From: Thamnidium elegans
Taxonomy: Eukaryota > Mucoromycota > Mucoromycetes > Mucorales > Mucoraceae
Direction: 5' to 3'
Assembly (NCBI GenBank): GCA_025201345.1
Contig: JAIXMG010000017.1
Span: 665,833-729,832, forward strand
Length of the DNA: 64,000 nucleotides
The position numbers and the translations under genes are program-made. Shown one piece after another: positions 23,571 to 33,100 of the stretch; the first letter of the stretch is position 1, and the number at the start of each line of letters is the position of its first letter. The notes under the pieces are model-generated. The model was not told the origin of the DNA. It worked only from the letters and a program-made list of their open reading frames with translations, and did no database searches.

Positions 23571-24429
23571 AATTTATCTGTAAAAAAAAAAAGATCACAG
23601 CTCTTATTGGATCATTAAAAGGTCAATAATAGGGTATCGATAGCACATTTTGAGATACATATACTGTGAGGGGAAAAATGGTACCATCCAATTGAGAAAT
23701 TACTTGCTTTTCTTCCCATTTTTTTTGTGCTTACTTCCAAATTTTGTAACTAGTATCAAATCTTCAGAATTAAAGAGGCTTTCAAGTGACATAGTATTTG
23801 TAAAAAAAATATTTAGTATAGTTGTTATATCTACGTATTATATTTCAATAAATACTAATTTATATATACTTATACAAGTCATATCCTCATATGTCACTTA
23901 CATAAGCTATACACAAATCACAGTATTTATTTACAAATTAACCTCAGATATATTCTATTGTTCTATCGCTTTGATCATAAAACTAGAAGACTGCTTAAAC
24001 TCTTGACAAACAGAAGATAACTGGTTTACATAAATAATTGTCACATTATTTATAATCAACAAGCCTCTATCTTACGTCTTTTGTTAAAGAAGCCAATTAG
24101 AAACATAATACGCATCGCTGCTATTGTAATTGACCTTCTAAAGGATCTATTTATCTTTCCAAATTGCTCATTCATTAATGTCTCGTTGAAACTGTCCAAG
24201 TTTCACATTAATGATAAGCGCTTATTCAACCCATAATATGTATATAAGGCACATACTTTTTCATTAATAAAAATAACAATCTATTCTTAGTCTGATAATT
24301 ATCTAGTTATTTTACTTTTTTATTTTATTTTTTGATATAACTTTTATTTTATAACCGTTAATATCACAATAGTACAAAATTTTAATGAATAAAATAAAAT
24401 ATTGGATTTTATTAAAATAGGAAAATATC
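23571..24429. other. AT-rich spacer with no accepted gene
   Basis: A 118-codon open frame at 23650-24006 consists mainly of Ile, Tyr, Ser and Phe and resembles translated AT-rich non-coding DNA; not called. Confidence 0.4.
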
Positions 24430-24499
24430 TCAATAGCGAGTTGCTCTTCCTTTGGCCTTGACCACTGCTTCAATTCGAGCTGGCATATTGTCCATATAT
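24430..24499 (-). pseudogene. C-terminal tail of a Tc1/mariner transposase, cut by element A
   Basis: On the minus strand the last 22 codons before a stop at 24430 read M-P-A-R-I-E-A-V-V-K-A-K-G-R-A-T-R-Y, the standard C-terminus of Tc1 transposases. The frame is interrupted at 24499/24500, where element A begins. The remaining part of this transposase was not found on the other side of element A. Confidence 0.7.
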
Positions 24500-25120
24500 C
24501 ACCAAGGAGAGAAATAGCGCTAAATTTAGCGCTGTTGCTAAGCACTGGTGCTTGGTTTAGCGCTAGCGCTTCAGTTACGACTGATGCTTGGTCTAGCGCT
24601 AGCGCTAGATTAAACGTTGGTGCACATTTAAAAAAAACAGCATTACGACGGTATGGAATTAATCAGGTCATGGTATAAAATATTTATTCAATAATATAAT
24701 AGTTATAGCACATTTTGTAATAAATATTTATATATTCAGGTATATAAAAAAAAGAGATTCTGAAAAAAAAAGCGAGCATTTTTATTATTTATTTATATGT
24801 GAATGTATATATTAAGAAATGGAAGAGTATATGTGTATATTATAGTTTGTTATTATATTTTGATACGGACAATAATAAAAAAAAGAAAAAAAAAAAGGGA
24901 ATGGACACTTGTGGAATAAGACAATACCTATATATATATAAAAAAAGAGTCAGAATAAGCTATTATTAAGTTTGAATCAAATGAAATAATTTCCTTTTAG
25001 CAAAATTTATTAAAGTAAATACCCTTTAAGCAAGCAGTAATAGAAATAATAGAATATTAGATATATGTAGTTGTCTTCATAATTTATACTTAATAGCATT
25101 ACCTGATTTCAAAGAATGAG

Positions 25121-25462
25121 ATGAGTTACAACATGGCGAAAACCTATATAAGTAAAGTTCAAAAGAACTCTTATTTTATTTTATTAAGAAAAATTGATAA
25201 AAGAAAAAAAAAATAAAAGGAAAGGAAAAGCAATTAAAAAAAAACGAAATATTTATACTAAAAAAAAAACGAATCCCCAGTATTATTAATCTCGGGATTC
25301 GCCGACATTATTTCAACTGTTGGTTTAATTCAAAAGACTGACTTGATAGATAAACAAATTGGGTCGTCTAATTGGTACTATGTCATTTTGTCTTCGACAG
25401 CTTTCGATCAAGACATGTTCAAAAAATGCCAGCAAGATAAACAACTTGTAATAGTAGTGTAA
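25121..25462 (+). CDS. candidate spliced small ORF of element A, 70 aa
   Basis: Exons 25121-25151 and 25281-25462 join in frame (31 + 182 nt) across a 129-bp GT-AG intron. The second exon has clear coding character: a hydrophobic start (I-L-L-I-S-G-F-A-D-I-I), then K-T-D-L-I-D-K-Q-I-G-S-S-N-W-Y-Y-V-I-L-S and a charged C-terminus. In copy B the same place has lost 11 bp, which breaks this frame. No family is recognised. It resembles cargo or a regulator in a non-autonomous element; the exon 1 assignment is tentative. Confidence 0.33.
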
Positions 25463-25590
25463 ATTATTTCGTTTGTCTTAAAAAAAAAAAAAGATGTATT
25501 TTTGACTTTTAAAAAAAAGGAGCTTCTACTTCGATAGTGATTTGAAAATTATTACGAGATAGGCTTATTATAAAAAATTCAGTATATGTA

Positions 25591-27243
25591 CAGTGTCAAG
25601 CAAAACTGTTACAATGTTTTATAATTTCCCACTAAATACGACCCTAAATCAAAAGGAGCAATATAATATCCTACAATATATATACCATTTGAAAGCCTAG
25701 CTCATTGGCTACAAAAACTATATTATAATTTTTTGTAGGTTACTTTAAATGGTAACTCTATCAGTCATCAAAGTTATGTAGTACATTGTAACAGTTTTGC
25801 CCGGTTAGAAAAAATAAAATATTTCATACCACAACTTGGCAATAAAACCAGGAATGGTCTTAATCGACACAAAAATGTGTTATTTTATTGGTCTTCATAT
25901 TTTCTGTGGTTTCCAATTAATTTTTAATACAACTTTATTGAAACCTTGTTAAAAAATTGCCTTATGCGTTCTATTCAAGAATATCAAAAGAATCAAATTA
26001 TATCTATGTTGAATGACGGTCAAACAATTAGACAGGTGGCTGAGAAAATCAGTGTAAGTACTGCGACTGTGTCACGTGTGGGTAAATTGTACTGTTCGGA
26101 GCGTGAAAAGGACAAGGGTGGTAGAAGAGAGGTATTATCGGCTGCTGACAAGCGTTACTGTGTACGTTTGGTGACTAAAGGTCGTGTTGATAGTGCTTCA
26201 AGGTCCGTAAACAGTTTGAAAACGATCATAAGAAGGCTGTTAGTGTTGATACTATCAAGCGTGCTCTCAAAAGTAGGGGCTTAGGCTCTATTCCGAAACC
26301 TTCCAAACCTTTACTTAATGCTCGAAATGTCAAGAAGAGATTAGAGTGGTGTCATGCTCATCGACATTGGACATTAGAGGACTGGAAACGCGTTGTATGG
26401 TCTGACGAAACAAAGATTAACCGCTTTAACTCTGACGGACGTGTTTGGGCCTGGATTAGAGAAGGTACTCATCTTCAACCTCAGCATGTCAAGATGAGCG
26501 TCAAGCATGGCGGTGGCAGCATTATGTTGTGGAGCGCAATTACGTATGTAGGAACTGGGTGGCTTTGCAAGATTGAAGGTAACATGGATAAGGAGTTATA
26601 CAAAAGCATCTTGGAAGACGAGCAGAATGCCACAATTGACTTTTTATGTCAAAAATTAAACCTTAATCGCAGTCAAGTTGTATTTCAGCACGACAACGAC
26701 CCAAAGCACACATCAAATCTAGTAAAAAACTATTTACATTCACAAGAATACCAAGTTATAGAATGGCCACCCCAGTCACCTGATTTAAACCCAATCGAAA
26801 ACATGTGGCGTTTATTAAAAATCCGACTTAATGAATATGAAGCCCCGCCAAAAGGAATGCAAGAATTATTTGAACGTGTAACCGAAGTAAGGTATAATGT
26901 CATTACAAAAGAAGAATGCCAAAAAGTAATTGAAAGTATGCCTAATCGTATTGAACAATGTATTAATGCCAAAGGCTATTGGACGAAGTACTAAAGCTAA
27001 AATAATAAATAAAAGCCTCCTTTTTTTAACCGCGCAAAACTGTTACAATGTACTACATAACTTTGATGACTGATAGAGTTACCATTTAAAGTAACCTACA
27101 AAAAATTATAATATAGTTTTTGTAGCCAATGAGCTAGGCTTTCAAATGGTATATATATTGTAGGATATTATATTGCTCCTTTTGATTTAGGGTCGTATTT
27201 AGTGGGAAATTATAAAACATTGTAACAGTTTTGCTTGACACTG
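25591..27243. mobile_element. Tc1/mariner element Tc1-1 (DD34E), inserted in element A
   Basis: The ends begin CAGTGTCAAGCAAAACTGTT and are inverted copies of each other; TA flanks both sides (25589-25590 and 27244-27245). The terminal inverted repeats are about 215 bp long and nearly identical. Within each repeat the sequence GCAAAACTGTTACAATGT occurs at the outer end and again, in reversed orientation, at the inner end (inner copies near 25784-25802 and 27037-27056), so each terminal repeat is itself bounded by an inverted pair. Confidence 0.92.
25964..26994 (+). pseudogene. Tc1 transposase of Tc1-1, broken by one frameshift
   Basis: The first part (25964-about 26203) encodes the N-terminal helix-turn-helix (I-R-Q-V-A-E-K-I-S-V-S-T-A-T-V-S-R). 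At about 26200-26207 a single-base indel shifts the frame; the rest, open to 26994, carries the catalytic domain: W-S-D-E-T-K-I-N, H-G-G-G-S-I-M-L-W, Q-H-D-N-D-P-K-H-T and S-P-D-L-N-P-I-E-N. There are 34 residues between the second Asp and the Glu (DD34E), as in typical Tc1. The end K-G-Y-W-T-K-Y is normal. The single lesion suggests recent inactivation, or a sequencing error. Confidence 0.9.
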
Positions 27244-27741
27244 TACAATAAATTAGAATTACATCTTTATTATTTACCATATTTTATGGAGTTAGCAGTA
27301 AGGTCTTTTTTTATTGTTGTAACTAACGGTCGTAATATTCATTTAAAAAAGTAAAATAGTTATAAAGTAGTTGAATAGAGTGAAGCTTGAAAAAAAAAGC
27401 ATAGTTTATAAAGCCTTTTATTAAGAGGAAGATAAAATAACAATATGTCAAATGGCTCATAAAAAAAAAAATCCAGTGCTAAATTTAGCGCTAGCGCTTC
27501 ACCAAGCGTTGAAATGGTTTTTTTTTTCAAGAACATAATTTTTACTAGTAAATTTTTTTTATTTTATTTTATTTTTTTGTGAAAAAAAGCTAACCCTGAG
27601 CTTGAAAAGATGGGGTTCCAATTTCCAGTGATTATTTTTTTTTTCACCTGCTTAAAATTAGCGCTAGTGCTTCCCCAAGCATTCCAGTGCTTGTACAAGC
27701 ACCAGTGCTTAAGATTTAGCGCTATTTCTCGCCGTGGTGCA

Positions 27742-29166
27742 ATGGAATATATTAAGGGTGTAGTCATTGCTAATAGTATTAATGCTAATTGGATAAGCTT
27801 AAGCTATTTGGAATACCTTACATGGTTGGCTATTTTGATGAACATGACAGTTATGAAGCATGTAGATAAGAAGGCTTACTGGTGGATGGGTAATAGTCAC
27901 TTAAGACCCACCATTAACTTCTCTGAATACATGTCTTATGATCGATTTGTATCTATTCTTCAGTACCATGTTTTGGAGGTTCCTTGTGGTATTAGAAAAT
28001 CTACTGATCCTTTATATCAAATCCGAAATTTTATGCAAAAATTCAATGAGAAACTTGCTGGAGCTTTGGAGCCTGGAAGATACCTTTGCGTCGATGAAAG
28101 TATGAACCAATGGTTAGGTGAAGGCATGCCCAACTTGAAAAAAGTACCAAGAAAGCCTCATCCTATTGGCCAAGAGTATAAAACTCTTGCTGATCATGAT
28201 ACGTTCTGTATCATTCAATTAGATACTGTAAGTGACCCTGTCAAAAAGAAGTACGATGATACGGACAGAAACTTGATTGCTATGTTGAAACGCATTACTG
28301 AACCATGGTTCCGTTCTGGAAGAACGATCATCGGCGACTCCTGGTTTGGATCCCCAGAGATGACTTCCGTACTGCTCAATCATGGTTTGCATTCCATAAT
28401 GCAAGTATGCAAGAGGAAGTACTGGCCTCGAGGAATGCCAAATAATGATGTAATTCATTTCCTCAGAGAAGAGTGTGGAAGTCATTTCTCTGTTGCAAAA
28501 CAAGACGAATATGGACGCCCTATCCTTGTTTGCTCATTTAGAGATCTTAAGCCCAAGGCTATAGTGTCCTCCTGCAGCACGACTCTTCCATCTACAAAGG
28601 TTAGAAATTATGTTGATAATAATGGTAATCAACATCAGTACCGCCGCCCCCAAGTATTTGATGATTATGAAGATCATAAAAGCAGTGTTGATACTAATAA
28701 CAACCGTAGAGACAATATGATTTCTTTTCATGATATCATGAAAACCTATAGATGGGAGAATCGTTTTCTTGCTTTTGTTTTTGGTATTGCAGAGGCTAAT
28801 GCTTTTAGCTGCTTTAAAATATGGGGCACATTTGGAGGAAATGATCTTCTCCATTCTGATTTCAAAAGTAGACTTGCATTTTCTCTTCTTGAGAAGGTAA
28901 ACAAGATGAAAAATGACCATGAAGTCATTCAACCTTTGCGTTCTTGTATTTCTACTAGAAGTCAAATAGTTTCTAGTGTTCACGAGCATGTGTCTCTTTC
29001 ACAAGATACTAAACGCATCAGAAAAGTGTGTAGATCTTGTCCACAAATCACTGATGTTAAACGCCAAAAAGTTGGATTCCGATGTGTGTGTAACCTGGAT
29101 GCCATGTGCAAGAAATGCCATCAGCAGCACTTTTCTGAAGAGTATGCCAAAAGCACGAAGCTCTAA
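27742..29166 (+). CDS. piggyBac-like DDE transposase (DDE_Tnp_1_7 type), 5'-truncated, 474 aa from first Met
   Basis: The open frame reaches back to 27610, but the part before 27739 is the palindromic end of element A read as codons, so the gene is taken from ATG 27742. The protein resembles PGBD/piggyBac transposases: Y-M-S-Y-D-R-F-V-S-I-L-Q-Y-H, the catalytic Asp118 in C-V-D-E-S-M-N-Q-W, Asp199 in G-D-S-W-F-G-S-P, and a C-terminal Cys-rich finger C-R-S-C ... C-V-C ... C-K-K-C-H-Q-Q-H-F-S-E-E. The third acidic residue probably lies in the R-R-D-N-M-I-S-F-H-D region. The N-terminal domain is missing, so it is probably inactive although the rest has no stop. No TTAA-flanked ends were found. 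Confidence 0.8.
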   Translation: MEYIKGVVIANSINANWISLSYLEYLTWLAILMNMTVMKHVDKKAYWWMGNSHLRPTINFSEYMSYDRFVSILQYHVLEVPCGIRKSTDPLYQIRNFMQKFNEKLAGALEPGRYLCVDESMNQWLGEGMPNLKKVPRKPHPIGQEYKTLADHDTFCIIQLDTVSDPVKKKYDDTDRNLIAMLKRITEPWFRSGRTIIGDSWFGSPEMTSVLLNHGLHSIMQVCKRKYWPRGMPNNDVIHFLREECGSHFSVAKQDEYGRPILVCSFRDLKPKAIVSSCSTTLPSTKVRNYVDNNGNQHQYRRPQVFDDYEDHKSSVDTNNNRRDNMISFHDIMKTYRWENRFLAFVFGIAEANAFSCFKIWGTFGGNDLLHSDFKSRLAFSLLEKVNKMKNDHEVIQPLRSCISTRSQIVSSVHEHVSLSQDTKRIRKVCRSCPQITDVKRQKVGFRCVCNLDAMCKKCHQQHFSEEYAKSTKL

Positions 29167-29761
29167 TTATTTTTTAAAGTATTCTTAAACTGTTCTCGCT
29201 TTTTTTTCTCGTAAAATAAACATTTCTCCCCTTACAAAATAGTTTCGAAGTAACGGACCAAATGGTCCGCTACATTTTTTTAAAAACCGACCATTTTCGC
29301 TTAATGACAAGATATAGGCAAAAACAGCACAATCAAGCTGAAAATTTATACAGGGATAGGTGAAATGTTATAAAATACTATGAAGGTTGTTCAGAAAAAA
29401 AATCGTTTATTTAAGAGAAGTTTAAGCGTTATTTATGAACGGACCAAATGGTCCGTTTGCGGAGAATAGTACTTGTTAATAATAATATGGGTCGTTTTTA
29501 TACTTTATGTTTGAAACAAATAAATAATAATATAAACTATTCTTTAAATAGTTTAATTAGAGATAAGCGGGATTTCTTACAAGGTCTTGTTTTTGGTACA
29601 GTTGGCTTGAATCTTCTTTTTGGCCGCGCCTTATTAACATTCATTTTTGCCGGACCGGGCATTGTCAACTCCATCGGACTGGTCGGTCTTGTGCGGTCCG
29701 AACTCGATGGGTTTTTGCATATTGGATTATTGCTAGTTTTCAGATTGACAGAAAGAGCATG
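29167..29761. other. spacer upstream of tRNA-Met with a twice-repeated 17-bp motif
   Basis: ACGGACCAAATGGTCCG occurs at 29253-29269 and 29439-29455, in the same orientation, 186 bp apart. Open frames on both strands at 29448-29797 overlap the tRNA and are not accepted as genes, although the segment 29560-29740 is markedly more GC-rich than its surroundings. Confidence 0.45.
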
Positions 29762-29834
29762 GCTTCCTTGGCTCAGTCGGTAGAGCGTTAGTCTCATAAT
29801 CTGAAGGTCGCCAGTTCGATCCTGGCAGGGAGCA
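29762..29834 (+). tRNA. tRNA-Met (CAU), elongator type
   Basis: A full cloverleaf of 73 nt without intron: acceptor GCTTCCT pairs with AGGGAGC (one G-U), D arm GCTC/GAGC, anticodon loop CTCATAA with CAT, variable loop AGGTC, and T arm with GTTCGATCC (B box). The T-T pair at position 31/39 and the overall sequence match fungal elongator tRNA-Met; initiator tRNA has a different acceptor and T loop. A T-run terminator follows directly (29835-29842). Confidence 0.96.
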
Positions 29835-29884
29835 TTTTTTTTGTCATTTGTCAGTGTGTCGTGCTGTCGTGGGTTTTATCCGTA

Positions 29885-30061
29885 TGTCACTATTCTTTTA
29901 GTCAAAATTGGTCCTCAATTTTGTACTACTTTAATTGTAATATAAATAATATTCAATTGTCATTTAATAAATCTTAATCACTCTTTTACATCTAAACATA
30001 TAAAATATACTTTTATAATAAATATTAAATAACAAAACAATATACACTTCAGACGCTGACA
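29885..30061 (+). repeat. 5' LTR of the gypsy element (177 bp)
   Basis: Begins TGTCAC and ends TGACA (TG...CA). Very short and AT-rich for a gypsy LTR; no clear TATA can be singled out because the whole LTR is AT-rich. Confidence 0.95.
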
Positions 30062-30123
30062 ATTGGTAACACTCCCGTCATTTTAAACGTGGAGTATATT
30101 TATATATTAAGAAGTATTTCTTC

Positions 30124-33100
30124 ATGTATCATACATCAAACTATTTAAATCGTTTTGAAATCGAAGAAAGAATAGAAGAAAAATTACCATACAAATTACA
30201 AGAGAAATATAGAAAAATAAGAGTTACTTCAAAAGCTGAAGTGACTGAAGAACATCGTTTAACACAGACAAAGAAACGAATTGAACATTGGGAACAATTA
30301 AGTGATAAACTTTTGAATAATATTTTACAGCAATTACTAGAAAATACCTCTGATAACAACAAAGAAATCGAATCATTAACAAATTATTTTGATAACAACA
30401 CAGAAATTGAACAGCAACTTACACCAAATCACAGCATGACAGAAAACAACAACATCGCCAATGACATTGCATCTGCTATGACTGCAGCTATGACGATGTT
30501 ATTAGACAAACAAAAATCCAATGATAACAATGACTTTATAAAGAAACCAAAAGTATATAATGGTGAACGTGATCCACAGATTATTGATTTATGGATAAGT
30601 AGTATTGAAGATTATGGTACTTTTAAAGGATATGACAATGAGAAAATGTATACATTAGGAAAGACGTTATTAGATCAAGATGCTAGAACGTGGTTATACA
30701 TTGTAGAACAAGACCAATCTGGCCCTTTAAATGATTGGAGTAAATTAAAAAGACTACTGGTACAAACATTTAAACCAGCAAATTCAACTATCCTTTTGCG
30801 TGACAAGCTGCACCAATTACAACAAACAGGCAGTATTTCTGAATATATTCGGGAATTTTTACAAATCAAACTAAGTATCAAAAATATAAGTAATGATGAA
30901 GCTGTATCACAATTTACCAGAGGATTGAAAGACTCTGAGCTAAGAATAAAAATACACAGGTTATATCGTGGTGATATATGTCCTCCAATGAATGAAGCAA
31001 TTAGTGAAGCTTATCTTCATGAATCATCAAATACTATGGCATCTCATCATATTATAAATCATACAAACCGAAGTAATACGGCAATAGACGATCCTATGGA
31101 CCTTTCTGTACTTGTACAGCAATTGTATGCTATTGTCTCTCCAAATAACTATAGCAATAATGGTTATCGCGGTAAATATCGTGGTAGTGGATATCAAGGC
31201 AATAATCATCGTGGTGGTGGATCGTATCGTGGTAGTAGTTCTTCTCGTGGTGGTGGCTCCTCTCGTGGTGGAAGCTTCCGTAGTGATTCCCGTGGTGGTT
31301 TTCGTGGTGGCTTTCGTGACTCTTCTCGTGGTAGTTTTAGAAGCGATTCTACTGGAAATAACAAACAGTGCTATGCTTGCAAAGGGTATGGTCATATCCG
31401 AAACCAATGCCCAAATTACCTGAAGCAAGAAAAACTATATTTTATAGAAGATAAAAGTAATGCTGATGATTATACTCACCATGAAGAATATGTTGATAAA
31501 GAAATAATAGATAACTCAAACAACAATAAAAATGATAATATTTATGATCATTATTCTGATAAGTCTCCATTTTTATTATATAGTGTTTTGCCTTCATCCT
31601 CTTCTTTTGTTCAGCCACTTACTATTACTAAGGATATATTACAAGATGATATCGATTTTATTTTAAATGCCTCCATTACACAACATAAATTGCCGTTATA
31701 CCACATTACTATAAATGAAAATGGAACTAAATACAGCGTATTAATTGACTCTGGAGCTTCAGCTAATTATATTCATTCGAGATTGATACATTATATTTCA
31801 GACATTACACAAATACAAAAACAATCAGTAGAAACAGCTAATGGGCAAAGAAGTGAGATTACAAAAAAGGCACGATTTAATATTACAATGGACAAATATC
31901 ATGATGAAGTAGAAGCATATGTTTTTGACACAAAATTTGATATAATCCTGGGTAGATCATGGTTAGCACAAGTACAACCTATACCAGATTGGTTCACTGG
32001 AGAATGGAAAATACCTGTACGTAGACACTCAACTGATTACGCTTTAATCCGACCTATTATTATCAAAACGATCCCAATCGAAGAAAGTGTGGATGTTGAA
32101 GATGAAATAAACAATATGGAATTTTTATTATCTGCAAAACAATTAGAAAATTTATTAAAGAAAAAGAAAATTGAAGAATGTTATTTTATAGATTTAAAAT
32201 TAATTTTAGAAACTAATAATTTAAATAGTATTGATAAAAATGAAATTGCTGTAAATCTGACTGAAAATGAAAAAATGAATCAACAATGGCGAGATGAATT
32301 TGAAAAAGAATATCCTGAAGTTTTTAAAGGTACCATTGATCACTTACCACCTATCCGTAACACAACACAAGATATGATATTACTTAAACCTGATCATATT
32401 CCGATATCAATTGCACCATACAAAATGAGTCCTATTGAATTGAAAGAACTTAGACGACAATTAGATGAATTATTAAAACAAGGATTAATTGAACCCACAG
32501 CATCACCTTATGGATCTCCTGTTCTGTTCGTTAAGCAAAAAGATGGTAATTCGTTCAAATTAAGGATGGTTTGTGATTATAGAGCTGTCAATAAAGCAAC
32601 AATCTCTCAAGGTATTCCAGTTCCTCGTATTGATGAATGCTTAGAGCAATTGCATGGAGCAAATTTCTATAGTTCTTTAGATCTAAAAAGCGGATTTCAT
32701 CAACAACGACTAACTGATTCTGATTCTGAAAAGACTATAATTAACACTAGATACGGTCAGTACAAGTGGCGGGTCATTCCTTTTGGACTAAAAAACAGTG
32801 GTAGACAGTTTATGAATATGGTCAATAATGAATTACGTGATCTCATTGATAAAATATGTATTGTATATATTGATGATATTCTAATATTTACGAAAGGTAA
32901 TGATGTTGAATTGCATAAAAAACATGTGCATATGGTATTACAAAAACTGGAAAAAGCACAATTAATCGTCAATAAAAAGAAATGTATGTTCAATCAAAAA
33001 AGGCTAACATTTTTAAGTCATGATCTTATTGCGGGACAGGGTATTCTTCCATCTGAAAAGAAAATACTCGCTATTGCAAATTGGCCGCGTCCTATTAATG

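Larger units (their letters stand above)
24500..27739. mobile_element. inverted-repeat element A (GGCGAGAAATAGCGC family) with a nested Tc1
   Basis: The left end CACCAAGGAGAGAAATAGCG (24500) and the complement of the right end, CACCACGGCGAGAAATAGCG (ending 27739), match over 26 bp with two differences. Both ends are followed by arrays built from TAGCGCTA and AAGCACTGGTGCTT-like palindromes (24518-24612; 27474-27735). Element A contains a complete Tc1 insertion at 25591-27243; without it the element is about 1.6 kb. An inverted second copy (B) lies at 38019-39211 and lacks the Tc1, which dates the Tc1 insertion after the duplication. No convincing target duplication flanks A: the left neighbour is a Tc1 tail and the right neighbour a piggyBac-like gene, so a later rearrangement is likely. 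Confidence 0.65.

Noticed and set aside
23650..24006. 118-codon open frame
   Set aside because: Composition dominated by Ile, Tyr, Ser and Phe, with no motif; typical of chance frames in AT-rich DNA, although a membrane-protein fragment cannot be fully excluded.
29448..29797. Open frames on both strands in the GC-richer patch next to tRNA-Met
   Set aside because: They overlap the tRNA and each other and show no motif. The minus-strand frame is rich in Lys, Arg and Pro and might be an old exon, but evidence is too thin.
31027..31428. Antisense and alternative frames over the RGG tract of the gypsy polyprotein
   Set aside because: Low-complexity shadow frames caused by the repetitive CGTGGTGGT codons.
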